35,720 nucleotides of DNA, from the NCBI GenBank assembly GCA_021153265.1, contig JAGKTU010000011.1, positions 1-35,720 of the forward strand. Direction: 5' to 3'. Numbering within the stretch: the stretch's first letter is position 1; every line of letters begins with the position of its first letter. The translations under genes were made by a program, and so were the position numbers. Shown piece by piece: positions 25,382-32,748 of this stretch. Source of the stretch: Clostridia bacterium (lineage in GTDB: Bacteria; Bacillota; Clostridia; Oscillospirales; Oscillospiraceae). The notes under the pieces were generated by a model, which saw only the letters and a program-made list of their open reading frames with translations, was not told the DNA's origin and ran no database searches.

Positions 25382-26359
25382 TTATTGGATATCCCCCGGG
25401 CTGTGCCAGTGGGGGCCGGTGGCGGACGGGCGTACACCTTGGCTTGCCGGTATCGTAACGGAGCATTTCAGCAGGGCATCTAAGTCCCGGCGCATCCGTT
25501 CCGGGTCTAAGTAGCGGTCTTTCGGATCGTAGGCACAGGCCTTCATGATGATTCGGTGCAATTCCGGGCTGCCATGCAGCGGCGGCGGCAGCACTTCGCC
25601 GCCAAAGCGGCGGGCATCCGCATGGCTGACCGTCTCTGCGCCGGGGATCTCCCCATCCAGCGGCAGGAACGGGGTGCGGTGCTGGTTGAGCATCCAGTAC
25701 AGCACCAAGCCTAAGGAATAGATATCCGCCTGCGGGCCATAGGGACGGTAGTAATAGACCTCCGGGGCCATGTAGCGGAAGGTGCCGATCTGGGTGCCGG
25801 GCTGGACGGAATCGGAGATTTTGGCAATACCGAAGTCACCCAGCTTGAAATGGCCGTCCCGGGAGACGAAAATGTTGTGGGGCTTGATATCCCGGTGGAT
25901 GATATTGCGCGTTTGGCACAGCGACAGGGCATTGCAGATGTCCATGCCCACCCGGATGACCGTTTCGTCGCTGACGCCGGTCTGCAAATACTGGGGCAGA
26001 GCTGTCAGCAGTTCCATCTTGATGTAAACATCCCATCCGATGCCGTTCGGCCGGGGTTGATGGTGAAAATCGTCGCAGCAGACGATATTGGTATTGCCCT
26101 TGAGGCTGTTCATCAGGGAGTATTCCCGGTAGATCTCCTGCAGGCGGCCGTCAAGATACCGGCGGACGCTGTCCACATCTCCATACTCGTCGCAAAGTTC
26201 CTGATATTCCTTCTCGTCCTTCGGCTGGGAGATGACTTTCAGTGCCGCCCACTCCCAGTCGCCGAACAGGGCGCGGCGGATAGCATATACCGCGCCAAAG
26301 CTGCCGCTGCCGATCTTCTGGACCACTTCCCAGCCCGGCCAAAAAACGGGTGTCTGCAT
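25382..26359 (-). CDS. Soluble Hanks-type Ser/Thr protein kinase
   Basis: 325 residues from ATG 26359 (AGGAGG 8 nt upstream; the in-frame GTG three codons earlier touches the RBS). The kinase domain fills nearly the whole protein: IGSGSFGAVY (ATP loop), ALKVI (Lys), IIHRDIKPHNIF (catalytic loop, about residue 153), LGDFGIAK, then GTFRYMAPEVY and DIYSLGLVLYWML. There is no transmembrane segment, PASTA repeat or C-terminal sensor, so it is not PrkC/PknB. Its 45-residue insert between the Lys and the next block is rich in Asp/Glu/Tyr. It diverges from the DUF1508 gene, and substrates are unknown. Confidence 0.92.
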   Translation of the reverse strand: MQTPVFWPGWEVVQKIGSGSFGAVYAIRRALFGDWEWAALKVISQPKDEKEYQELCDEYGDVDSVRRYLDGRLQEIYREYSLMNSLKGNTNIVCCDDFHHQPRPNGIGWDVYIKMELLTALPQYLQTGVSDETVIRVGMDICNALSLCQTRNIIHRDIKPHNIFVSRDGHFKLGDFGIAKISDSVQPGTQIGTFRYMAPEVYYYRPYGPQADIYSLGLVLYWMLNQHRTPFLPLDGEIPGAETVSHADARRFGGEVLPPPLHGSPELHRIIMKACAYDPKDRYLDPERMRRDLDALLKCSVTIPASQGVRPSATGPHWHSPGDIQ

Positions 26360-26411
26360 CCGCCTCACCTCCTGATGGTTTTTTCTTATTTTATCCCAAG
26401 GCTATCCCGGT

Positions 26412-26436
26412 GTCAATCGACTTCTGGACGATTGAC
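26412..26436. promoter_or_regulatory. Operator-like inverted repeat at the -35 box
   Basis: GTCAATCG (26412-26419) and CGATTGAC (26429-26436) form a perfect 8-bp inverted repeat with a 9-nt spacer. The right arm covers the TTGACA -35 hexamer of the rightward promoter, and the site lies between the divergent kinase and DUF1508 genes. It could be a repressor site controlling one or both directions. Confidence 0.45.
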
Positions 26437-26460
26437 AGAAAAACATCCGTATGCTACACT
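26432..26460 (+). promoter_or_regulatory. Promoter of the DUF1508 and small-protein genes
   Basis: TTGACA (26432-26437), a 17-nt spacer and TACACT (26455-26460): perfect -35 and a 5 of 6 -10. The start codon of the DUF1508 gene is 46 nt downstream. Confidence 0.75.
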
Positions 26461-26506
26461 AAAAAAGCACCAACATATACCGCAAACGCGCCGAAAGGGG
26501 ATTATT

Positions 26507-26872
26507 TTGAGCAAATTCGTCATCCGTGAGGTCAAGACCGGCATCAAATTCGATTTAAAAGCCGGAAACGGCGAGACCATCGCCACCTCCGAGGTCTACA
26601 CCTCCGAGGCTGTCTGCCGCAGCGGCATCGAGAGCGTCCGTAAAATTGCCCCCGGCGCCGGGGTGGAAGACCAAACCGCGGAAGGCTTCGACGCCATGCC
26701 CCATCCCAAGTTTGAGATGTATCAGGACAAGGCAGGCCTCTTCCGTTTCCGCCTGAAGGCCCGAAACGGAAAGATCATCGCCGTGTCCGAGGGCTACGCC
26801 GCAAAAAGCGGCTGCCGCAGCGGCATCGAATGTGTCAAAAAATACGCCCCGGAAGCGGAAATCGTCAGATAA
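26507..26872 (+). CDS. DUF1508/YegP-like protein, two tandem domains
   Basis: 121 residues starting at TTG 26507 with AAAGGGG 6 nt upstream; no in-frame ATG or GTG fits the domain boundary, so the rare start is well supported. It has two copies of the small YegP fold: FVIREVKTGIKFDLKAGNGE ... CRSGIESVRK (residues 4-45) and FEMYQDKAGLFRFRLKARNG ... CRSGIECVKK (about 70-112). Each repeat shows the family's xFRFxLKAxNGxxI and GCxxGIxSVKxxA blocks. Function of the family is unknown, with links to stress and envelope. Strong promoter, and 12 nt before a small helical protein gene. Confidence 0.85.
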   Translation: MSKFVIREVKTGIKFDLKAGNGETIATSEVYTSEAVCRSGIESVRKIAPGAGVEDQTAEGFDAMPHPKFEMYQDKAGLFRFRLKARNGKIIAVSEGYAAKSGCRSGIECVKKYAPEAEIVR

Positions 26873-26884
26873 GGAGTTATATAT

Positions 26885-27100
26885 ATGGATATCAAGGCAA
26901 AGATCGAACAGATCGTCAACAAACTGAAGACCGACAAGGACCTGATGGCCAAGTTCCAGAAGAATCCGGTGGCTGTGGTGGAAGAGCTGATCGGCATCGA
27001 CCTGCCGGATGATCAGATCAACAAGATCGTCGACGGCATCAAGGCAAAGCTGAGCTTCGATAAGCTGGGCGGCAAGCTGGGCGGCCTGTTCGGCAAGTGA
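26885..27100 (+). CDS. Small helical protein, 71 residues, unknown function
   Basis: AAGGAG precedes ATG 26885. The sequence begins MDIKAKIEQIVNKLKTDKD, continues KFQKNPVAVVEELIGIDLP and ends in a Gly/Leu/Lys tail GGKLGGLFGK. It is charged, amphipathic and lacks Cys and a signal peptide. The 'DP..FQKNPV..VEELIG' layout is loosely like Nif11-type leader domains, but the characteristic leader motif is not clear, so no function is assigned. It shares a promoter with the DUF1508 gene and faces an ABC exporter gene across a bidirectional terminator. Confidence 0.8.
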   Translation: MDIKAKIEQIVNKLKTDKDLMAKFQKNPVAVVEELIGIDLPDDQINKIVDGIKAKLSFDKLGGKLGGLFGK

Positions 27101-27108
27101 GATAGCGC

Positions 27109-27144
27109 AAAAAAACCGGGATGCAAATGCATCCCGGTTTTTTT
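27109..27144. terminator. Bidirectional terminator between converging genes
   Basis: A near-perfect palindrome: an A-run followed by ACCGGGATGCA (27115-27125), a 2-nt loop and TGCATCCCGGT (27128-27138) followed by a T-run. Flanking A and T runs make it work in both directions. It ends the small-protein transcript on the plus strand and the ABC exporter transcript on the minus strand. Confidence 0.93.
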
Positions 27145-27150
27145 GATTTG

Positions 27151-28938
27151 TCAAAGTTCCGGATTCATCAGGTACACAATTTCGGATCGGCTTAATTCCT
27201 GCACACCGCCGTCCCGGACCCGGTAGACCCGGCTGCACATGCCCAGCACCGAAGGGCGGTGGGTGGCCGCCACGCAGGTGACACCCCGGCGGGTCAGATT
27301 GGACAGCACCTTCTGCTCCGTTTCAAAATCCAGTGCGCTGGTCACCTCGTCCAAAAGCAGCACCGGCGCACGGCGAACCAGCGCCCGGGCGATGGCGATG
27401 CGCTGGGCCTGTCCCTCGGAAAGACCCTTGCCGCCCTCACCGATGGTAGAGTGGATGCCCCGGGGCAGTTCCCGGACAAATTCCCACGCACAGGCGTCCT
27501 CTAAAGCGGTGATCATTTCCGCCTCGGTGGCTTCCGGATTCACAAGCCGCAGATTTTCCGCCACCGTACCGGCCAAAACCGTATTGCCCTGCGGCACATA
27601 GGCAAACAGATGCCGGGTATCCGCTCCCAGAGGGAATTGTTTGCCCGACCGGTCCAGCAGGTATGCTTTGCCGTTCTGAGGTTCCATCAAGCCCAGCATC
27701 AGCCGCATGAGGGTGGATTTACCCTCGCCGGAGGGGCCAACCAGCGCCACCACCGTACCGGCATCCGCCCGAAGGCTGACCCCGTCCAGCACCACCCGGC
27801 GGTCATCGCTGTAGGCAAGCCGCAGATCCTGCATTTCCAGCGCGCAGCTGCCATCCGGGTCTGCGCGATGAAGCTGCCGCTCTTCCTTGGGAAGCTCCGT
27901 CAGTTCCCGGACCCGCTCGGCTGCCACGCTGCCGCTTAAGGCCGCCGGGATCTGGGAGATCAGGGAAGAAAAGGCTCCGGAAAGCTGGGAGCGCTGCTGC
28001 AAAAACAGCACCATGGTGCCAAAGAGGATCTCGCCCCGCCACAGCCGCCACATACAGTAGCCCATGGCCAGATACTGCACCATCATGCCCATGGAGCTGA
28101 GCAGCAGGTTGGTTCTGACAGAGAAGGCGGTGTAATCCATGGTCACATCCCGGTAAGTATCCTGCCAGCTATCCAGTCGTTGGGCCATGCCGTCCTCCAC
28201 GCCGAAGCTCTTGAGGGTATCGATGTTGCGGAATGTCTCCGATTCAAAGGCGGACTGATCGCTGCCCACCTGCCGCAGTTTCTTATTGAAGTCCCGCTGC
28301 CGGCGCAGCAGCCGCCGGGATGCCAGAAACAGCGCCGGGGTGCTGGCAAAGGCCAGCAAAGCCATCACCGGGTCGTAATACAGAACCACCGCCAGTGTGG
28401 ACAGCACCGTAAACAGCTGAATGATCACCGTAGGCAGCCAGCTCATCGCGGAATTCGCCACGGTACGCACATCCCCGGAGAACCGGGCAAGCAGGTCGCC
28501 GGTGGAATACTGCCGGATGGACATCCACTGGGAGGACATAAGTTTCCGGAACACGAAACTGCGGACGTCCCCCAGCATATCCACGCCCAGCCGGGCAGAG
28601 AACCGGGCGGAAAAGCCCCGGAACACCATGCCCGCCACCGCCACCGCCACCGTCGCCGCCGCCAACGGCAGCAGCCGGGAACGGTCCATGGCAACGATGC
28701 AGTCGATGAGGTATTTACCCAGCACACCGGACAGCAGTCCGATGGCACTGGTAATGACTCCGAACAGGGTATACAGCGCCACAGAGAACCAGCGGCCCCG
28801 GGTGAAGGAGAAAATCCACTTCCAGTCCGCCAACACACTCTTCAGCGAGCCATCTTTCGCCTTCTGGCGCAGGATGCGTACCGCTTCAGAACCGGATGCC
28901 TCGGGCTGCTCCGGTTCAAACTTTTGCGTTTGCTCCAT
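27151..28938 (-). CDS. ABC exporter, fused permease and ATPase
   Basis: 595 residues. An N-terminal cytoplasmic stretch of about 45 residues precedes a six-helix type I exporter domain (about 45-330); there is no C39 peptidase domain. The ATPase has VALVGPSGEGKSTLMRL (Walker A, about 400), LSEGQAQRIAIARAL (signature, about 506), VLLLDEVTSALD (Walker B) and ATHRPS (switch His). The signature has Glu where LSGGQ has Gly, as in many half-transporters. It probably works as a homodimer. Substrate unknown: the neighbouring small protein or a lipid/drug are possible. AAAGGAAGG precedes ATG 28938. Divergent from the cpsB-like gene. Confidence 0.92.
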   Translation of the reverse strand: MEQTQKFEPEQPEASGSEAVRILRQKAKDGSLKSVLADWKWIFSFTRGRWFSVALYTLFGVITSAIGLLSGVLGKYLIDCIVAMDRSRLLPLAAATVAVAVAGMVFRGFSARFSARLGVDMLGDVRSFVFRKLMSSQWMSIRQYSTGDLLARFSGDVRTVANSAMSWLPTVIIQLFTVLSTLAVVLYYDPVMALLAFASTPALFLASRRLLRRQRDFNKKLRQVGSDQSAFESETFRNIDTLKSFGVEDGMAQRLDSWQDTYRDVTMDYTAFSVRTNLLLSSMGMMVQYLAMGYCMWRLWRGEILFGTMVLFLQQRSQLSGAFSSLISQIPAALSGSVAAERVRELTELPKEERQLHRADPDGSCALEMQDLRLAYSDDRRVVLDGVSLRADAGTVVALVGPSGEGKSTLMRLMLGLMEPQNGKAYLLDRSGKQFPLGADTRHLFAYVPQGNTVLAGTVAENLRLVNPEATEAEMITALEDACAWEFVRELPRGIHSTIGEGGKGLSEGQAQRIAIARALVRRAPVLLLDEVTSALDFETEQKVLSNLTRRGVTCVAATHRPSVLGMCSRVYRVRDGGVQELSRSEIVYLMNPEL

Positions 28939-28976
28939 ACTGACCTTCCTTTCTGCGGAAAATGGGACATAAACTC

Positions 28977-29006
28977 TTGCATATGTCCGGGAGAATGTGA
29001 TATATT
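28977..29006 (+). promoter_or_regulatory. Promoter of the CpsB-like phosphatase gene
   Basis: TTGCAT (28977-28982), an 18-nt spacer and TATATT (29001-29006), 38 nt before the start codon. The 18-nt spacing is slightly long. The region is also the 5' side of the divergent ABC exporter. Confidence 0.6.
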
Positions 29007-29044
29007 ATCGGTTACGAACGTTATGTTAGAAGGAGGGACATCCC

Positions 29045-29794
29045 ATGATCGACATCCACTGCCATATTCTGCCTGATCTCGACGACGGCTCTGCCGATAT
29101 GGACGAGTCCCTCGCCATGGCCCATATTGCCGCCAACTCCGGCATCGAGGGCATCATCGCCACCCCCCATTTCCGGGGTGAAGAGCAGGGTCTTGCTCAG
29201 CTTCCCAAGATCTTGTCCCGGTACCGCCATTTTGTCCGGGCCTTGTCCCGGACGGACATCCCCGTCACCGTGTATCCCGGCGCGGAGATCCTGTGTCTGC
29301 CCCAGACCCCCCGTCTGGCACGGCAGAAGGAACTGCCCACTCTGGCAGATACCAACTATCTGCTGGTGGAATTTTACTTTGACGAATCTGCCGAGTATAT
29401 GGACGGCATCCTCCGTCAGATCGGTGACTGCGGATACCGGCTGATCGTGGCCCACCCGGAGCGCTACGCCGCCATTCAGCGCGATCCGGCACTGGCAGAC
29501 CGCTGGAATCGGCTGGGCTACGCCCTGCAGCTGAACAAGGGAAGTCTATTGGGTGCCTTCGGCGACCGGGTGCAAAGCACCGCCGTCGCCCTTTTGGAAG
29601 ATGGGGTGATCCGGCTGATCGCCAGCGACGCCCACAGCATCGCCCGGCGCACTACGGACATGCGCCCCCTGCGGCAATGGCTGAGCCGGGAGTGTCCTGC
29701 CGAAGCCGCCGCCATACTGCTGGAAGAAAATCCAAAACGGCTTCTGCGAAACGAGGAGCTTCTGCCCACCGGTCCTGTCAGACTGTCATTATAA
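29045..29794 (+). CDS. cpsB: CpsB/YwqE-type PHP tyrosine-protein phosphatase
   Basis: 249 residues, full length. A metal-dependent phosphatase that dephosphorylates BY-kinases controlling capsule chain length. The PHP metal ligands are IDIHCHILPDLDDG, IIATPHF, PGAEI, VAHPER and IASDAH. AGAAGGAGGG lies 8 nt before ATG 29045. It stands alone between a promoter and a terminator, 3.8 kb from the polysaccharide operon; no Wzd/CpsC or CpsD kinase is in the window, so its partner kinase must be elsewhere. The substrate could be that kinase or a phosphosugar. Confidence 0.92.
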   Translation: MIDIHCHILPDLDDGSADMDESLAMAHIAANSGIEGIIATPHFRGEEQGLAQLPKILSRYRHFVRALSRTDIPVTVYPGAEILCLPQTPRLARQKELPTLADTNYLLVEFYFDESAEYMDGILRQIGDCGYRLIVAHPERYAAIQRDPALADRWNRLGYALQLNKGSLLGAFGDRVQSTAVALLEDGVIRLIASDAHSIARRTTDMRPLRQWLSRECPAEAAAILLEENPKRLLRNEELLPTGPVRLSL

Positions 29795-29861
29795 CATACG
29801 ATCCGTGGAAATTCCACCCCTCATTGCCCACTTTTCCGGCAAACCTCATATCTGCCACCCC

Positions 29862-29893
29862 ACCTCCCGGAGCTGCCGCTGCGGGAGGTTTTT
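29862..29893 (+). terminator. Terminator after the cpsB-like gene
   Basis: ACCTCCCG (29862-29869) pairs with CGGGAGGT (29882-29889) over a 12-nt loop and is followed by TTTTTC. It lies about 70 nt beyond the stop codon, in a 237-nt gap that otherwise holds only the next promoter. Confidence 0.8.
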
Positions 29894-29970
29894 CTGTTGT
29901 GTGTTCCCTTTGTCCGGATGGGTTTTGGTGGTTTCTGATAAAATTTCTTCTTAATTTAGCGCATTTGCTC

Positions 29971-29999
29971 TTGCAATTTGTGCGATATTGCTTTATAAT
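29971..29999 (+). promoter_or_regulatory. Promoter of the minD-like and mgsA-like genes
   Basis: TTGCAA (29971-29976), 17-nt spacer, TATAAT (29994-29999). The GTG start of the next gene is 33 nt downstream. Confidence 0.78.
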
Positions 30000-30031
30000 G
30001 GCAGTAAACTGTACGATTAGGGGGTCTGGCC

Positions 30032-30772
30032 GTGGGCGAACTGGTAGCGATCCTGTCCGGCAAGGGCGGAACGGGAAAAACTTCTGTTTGTGCCGGTATT
30101 TCCATCGCTCTGGCTGCCGGCGGCAAGAAGGTCCTCTGCATCGACTGTGATGTGGGCTTGAGAAACCTGGATATCTCTCTGGGGCTGACAGATTGCGCGC
30201 CTTTGTCCTTTCTGGACGTGACCGAAGGCGGTTATCATCTGAATCAGGCCACCCAGCACCCTCTATTTCCCAGCCTTTACTTCCTCACCGCTCCCATGAA
30301 CCGGTCTGCCGAGCAGATCGAATTGCTGGCTTTCAGCGAAATGCTTCAGAAAGCCCGCCGGGAATTTGACTATATCCTGCTGGACGCCCCCGCCGGGGTG
30401 GACGCAGGTTTCCGACTGGCCGCCGTGCCTGCCGACCGGTGCATTTTGGTCACCGGAGCCGGTCCTGCCGCCGTCCGGGATGCCGCCCGGGTGGGCGAGA
30501 TTCTGGAGCTGATGGAAAAGAAGGACGTCCGGCTCATCGTCAACCGGGTGGACCGGGAGATGTTCGCCTATCTTCAGCTTACAGTGGACGACATTATGGA
30601 CACCGCAGGCCTGCCGCTGCTTGGCATCGTGCCGGAGGATCCCAATGTGATCTTCGCCGCCGCCTGCGCCAGACCGGTTGCCAAGTTCAAAAAGCGCACC
30701 GCCGCCGTCAAGGCCTATCAGCGCATTGCCAATCGTATTCAGGGTCTGCCGGAACCCATAACTCTCCGGTAA
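30032..30772 (+). CDS. minD: MinD/ParA-family ATPase
   Basis: 246 residues from GTG 30032, with AGGGGG 7 nt upstream. Deviant Walker A SGKGGTGKTS (Lys 11 and 16), then IDCDVGLRNLDISLGL, the MinD signature, and ILLDAPAGVD for Walker B. It is slightly shorter than typical MinD (about 260) and its C-terminus (IQGLPEPITLR) lacks the usual amphipathic membrane-targeting helix ending in FGG, so membrane cycling may differ. No minC or minE is adjacent. It starts an operon with the mgsA-like gene 30 nt downstream. A septum-site role is likely; a FlhG-like role is the alternative. Confidence 0.8.
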   Translation: MGELVAILSGKGGTGKTSVCAGISIALAAGGKKVLCIDCDVGLRNLDISLGLTDCAPLSFLDVTEGGYHLNQATQHPLFPSLYFLTAPMNRSAEQIELLAFSEMLQKARREFDYILLDAPAGVDAGFRLAAVPADRCILVTGAGPAAVRDAARVGEILELMEKKDVRLIVNRVDREMFAYLQLTVDDIMDTAGLPLLGIVPEDPNVIFAAACARPVAKFKKRTAAVKAYQRIANRIQGLPEPITLR

Positions 30773-30802
30773 CTTTAAAATATCATCAAGGAGTGACCAG
30801 CT

Positions 30803-31216
30803 ATGAATATTGCTTTTCTCGCTCACGATAAGAAAAAAGAACTGATGGTTCAGTTCTGCACCGCCTACAAAAGTGTCCTGCTGAAGCATGACCTGTATGC
30901 TACCGCCACCACCGGCCGTCTCATCGCCGACAACACCGGCCTGCCCATCACCTTGCTCCTGTCCCACAAGCAGGGCGGCCATCAGCAGATCAACGCCCGG
31001 ATCGCCTACAACGAGATCGATCTGGTGCTGCTGTTCACCGACCCCAACACCACCGATCTCTCGGATGACAGCCAGATGGTGGAGACCATCCGCCATTGTG
31101 ACCGCCACAATGTGCCCATCGCCACCAACGTCGCCAGCGCCGAAATGTTCATCATGGGTCTGCAGAGAGGCGACCTCGACTGGAGAGAGCTGCTGCGCTC
31201 CAAGCCCCGGTACTAA
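30803..31216 (+). CDS. mgsA: Methylglyoxal-synthase-like protein with altered active site
   Basis: 137 residues, the family's usual size; AAGGAG precedes ATG 30803. The fold is recognised by AFLAHDKKK, LYATATTGRLI, ARIAYNEIDLVLLFTDP and VPIATNVASAEMF. Methylglyoxal synthase converts dihydroxyacetone phosphate to methylglyoxal and phosphate. The nearly universal SGPxGGDQQ block reads SHKQGGHQQ here: the catalytic Asp is His 60, and the Gly next to the phosphate-binding Ser is His 55. The later HDPD segment, which carries the catalytic His, is SDDS. His, Asp and Lys of AHD...K and the TATTG phosphate loop remain. Either the activity is lost or changed, or the protein is a ligand-binding relative. 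Confidence 0.85.
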   Translation: MNIAFLAHDKKKELMVQFCTAYKSVLLKHDLYATATTGRLIADNTGLPITLLLSHKQGGHQQINARIAYNEIDLVLLFTDPNTTDLSDDSQMVETIRHCDRHNVPIATNVASAEMFIMGLQRGDLDWRELLRSKPRY

Positions 31217-31219
31217 AAT

Positions 31220-31303
31220 AATGCAAAATGCAGAATGCAGAATGCAAAATGTCCCTCGCTTGGACAAAAGCAATTATGCATTTTGCATTTTGAATTTTGC
31301 ATT
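31220..31303. repeat. Palindromic AT-rich repeat before hisS
   Basis: The left arm (31220-31246) and right arm (31277-31303) are 27-nt imperfect inverted copies, 24 of 27 matching. The left arm is built of four 7-nt units of the form ATGCARA. Between the arms a second hairpin (TGTCC 31250-31254 with GGACA 31262-31266) caps the stem. Transcribed rightward it folds into one long hairpin with two G-U pairs and one mismatch. It is either a MITE/REP-like intergenic element or an mRNA structure between mgsA and hisS. Confidence 0.7.
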
Positions 31304-31329
31304 TCAATACCCCGAAAGGAACGGAAAAC

Positions 31330-32688
31330 ATGAATATTATCAAGCCCCGGACCCTGTCCGGTTTTATGGAACTGCTGCCCGGCAAGCAGATCCAGTTTGA
31401 GCGGATGGCCGAGATCCTCCGCACCACCTACGCCTCCTACGGCTTCGCCCCTCTGGACACCCCCATCATCGAGGATGCCCAGATCCTTCTGGCGAAGGGC
31501 GGCGGCGAGACAGAAAAGCAGATCTACCGCTTCACCAAGGGCGACAGCGATCTGGCTCTGCGCTTCGATCTGACCGTGCCGCTGGCAAAGTACGTTGCCC
31601 TGCACTGTAATGAGCTGGCTTTCCCCTTCCGCCGCTTCCAGATCAGCAAGGTCTACCGCGGCGAGCGCGCCCAGCGCGGCCGCTTCCGGGAATTCTATCA
31701 GGCCGACATCGACATCATCGGCGACGGCAAGCTGGACATCCTCAACGAGGCAGAGATCCCCGCTATTATTTATAAGGTATTTAAGGGTTTCGGTCTGGAG
31801 CGTTTCCAGATCCGGGTCAATAACCGCAAAGTCCTCAACGGCTTCTACGCCATGCTGGAGCTCTCCGACAAGTCCGGTGAGATCATGCGCACCGTGGACA
31901 AGCTGGATAAGATCGGCGCCGACAAGGTCAAAGCCATCCTCATGGGCGAGGAGTGCGGTCTGACCGAAACTCAGGCCGACGAAATTCTGAAGTTCATCGC
32001 CATCACCGGCTCCAACGCCGAGGTCATTGCCGCGCTGGAGGGCTACGCCGGCCGAAATGAGATGTTCGATCTGGGTCTTAGCGAACTGAAGGCCGTCACC
32101 GCGAACCTGGCCGCCTTCGGCGTTCCCGAGGCCAACTTCGCCGTGGATCTGACCATCGCAAGAGGCTTGGACTACTACACCGGCACCGTCTACGAAACCA
32201 CCCTGCTTGACCACCCCGAGATCGGCTCCGTCTGCTCCGGCGGCCGCTACGACAATCTGGCAGGCTACTATATTGAAAAGCAGCTGCCCGGCGTGGGCAT
32301 TTCCATCGGTCTGACAAGGCTCTTCTACGTTCTGGACGAGCAGGGTCTGCTGAACCCGGCTCTGCCCAGCGCACCTGCCGATGCTCTGGTGCTGCCCATG
32401 ACCGCCGAACCCGGCGCCGCTATTGCGCTGGCAGAGCAGCTTCGCAGCAGCGGACTTCGTGTGCAGCTGTACGGCGAGCAGAAGAAGTTCAAGCAGAAGA
32501 TGGCCTACGCCAACAAGCTGGGCGTTCCCTTCGCCGTGCTGCTGGGCGAGGACGAGATCGCCGAGGGCATGTGTTCCGTGAAGAACATGGTTTCCGGCGA
32601 GCAGGTGAAGCTCACCGCCGCCGATGCCGCCGCCCACATCAAGGCCGCCCTGTCCGAGAAGGACCTGCCCATCATTCTGGAAAAGTAA
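31330..32688 (+). CDS. hisS: Histidyl-tRNA synthetase
   Basis: 452 residues from ATG 31330 (AAAGGAACGG upstream). A class II synthetase charging tRNA-His. RTLSGFMELLPGKQ opens motif 1, FRRFQISKVYRGERAQRGRFREFYQADIDIIG is motif 2 with its neighbours (cited in part), ARGLDYYTGTVYE is the histidine-binding block, and GVGISIGLTRL is motif 3. A C-terminal anticodon-binding domain (about 360-452) is present, so it is not a HisZ paralogue. No T-box leader was seen. It follows the palindromic repeat and ends at a strong terminator. Confidence 0.95.
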   Translation: MNIIKPRTLSGFMELLPGKQIQFERMAEILRTTYASYGFAPLDTPIIEDAQILLAKGGGETEKQIYRFTKGDSDLALRFDLTVPLAKYVALHCNELAFPFRRFQISKVYRGERAQRGRFREFYQADIDIIGDGKLDILNEAEIPAIIYKVFKGFGLERFQIRVNNRKVLNGFYAMLELSDKSGEIMRTVDKLDKIGADKVKAILMGEECGLTETQADEILKFIAITGSNAEVIAALEGYAGRNEMFDLGLSELKAVTANLAAFGVPEANFAVDLTIARGLDYYTGTVYETTLLDHPEIGSVCSGGRYDNLAGYYIEKQLPGVGISIGLTRLFYVLDEQGLLNPALPSAPADALVLPMTAEPGAAIALAEQLRSSGLRVQLYGEQKKFKQKMAYANKLGVPFAVLLGEDEIAEGMCSVKNMVSGEQVKLTAADAAAHIKAALSEKDLPIILEK

Positions 32689-32697
32689 ATCACCTGT

Positions 32698-32731
32698 GGG
32701 GGAGGGCCGAAACCCTCCCCCTGCTATTTTT
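32698..32731 (+). terminator. Terminator/attenuator after hisS
   Basis: GGGGGAGGG (32698-32706), a 6-nt CCGAAA loop, and CCCTCCCCC (32713-32721), then TGCTATTTTTC. It lies 10 nt after the hisS stop and only 17 nt before the start codon region of the next small gene, so that gene is probably expressed by readthrough. Confidence 0.85.
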
Positions 32732-32748
32732 CTTTAGGAGGAACCCCT

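Noticed and set aside
25850..26872. A 340-codon plus-strand frame including the DUF1508 sequence
   Set aside because: The first 219 codons are antisense to the kinase gene. The real start is TTG 26507, with RBS and promoter.
27151..28938. ABC exporter as part of polysaccharide export
   Set aside because: It lies outside the operon; the operon has its own Wzx flippase and EpsG polymerase, and the exporter is a type I half-transporter rather than Wzm/Wzt.
29008..29024. SOS-box-like CGAAC...GTTAG before cpsB
   Set aside because: The half-sites are 5 nt apart rather than 4 and the right half is imperfect.
30032..30772. CpsD-like BY-kinase, given the nearby cpsB
   Set aside because: It has the MinD signature DVGLRNLD and no C-terminal tyrosine cluster.
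31220..31303. T-box riboswitch or CRISPR leader before hisS
   Set aside because: No T-box core sequence or specifier layout, and no spacer-repeat array; it is a simple inverted repeat.
31213..32637. 474-codon minus-strand frame opposite hisS
   Set aside because: Antisense shadow of hisS running through the palindromic repeat; no RBS or domain.
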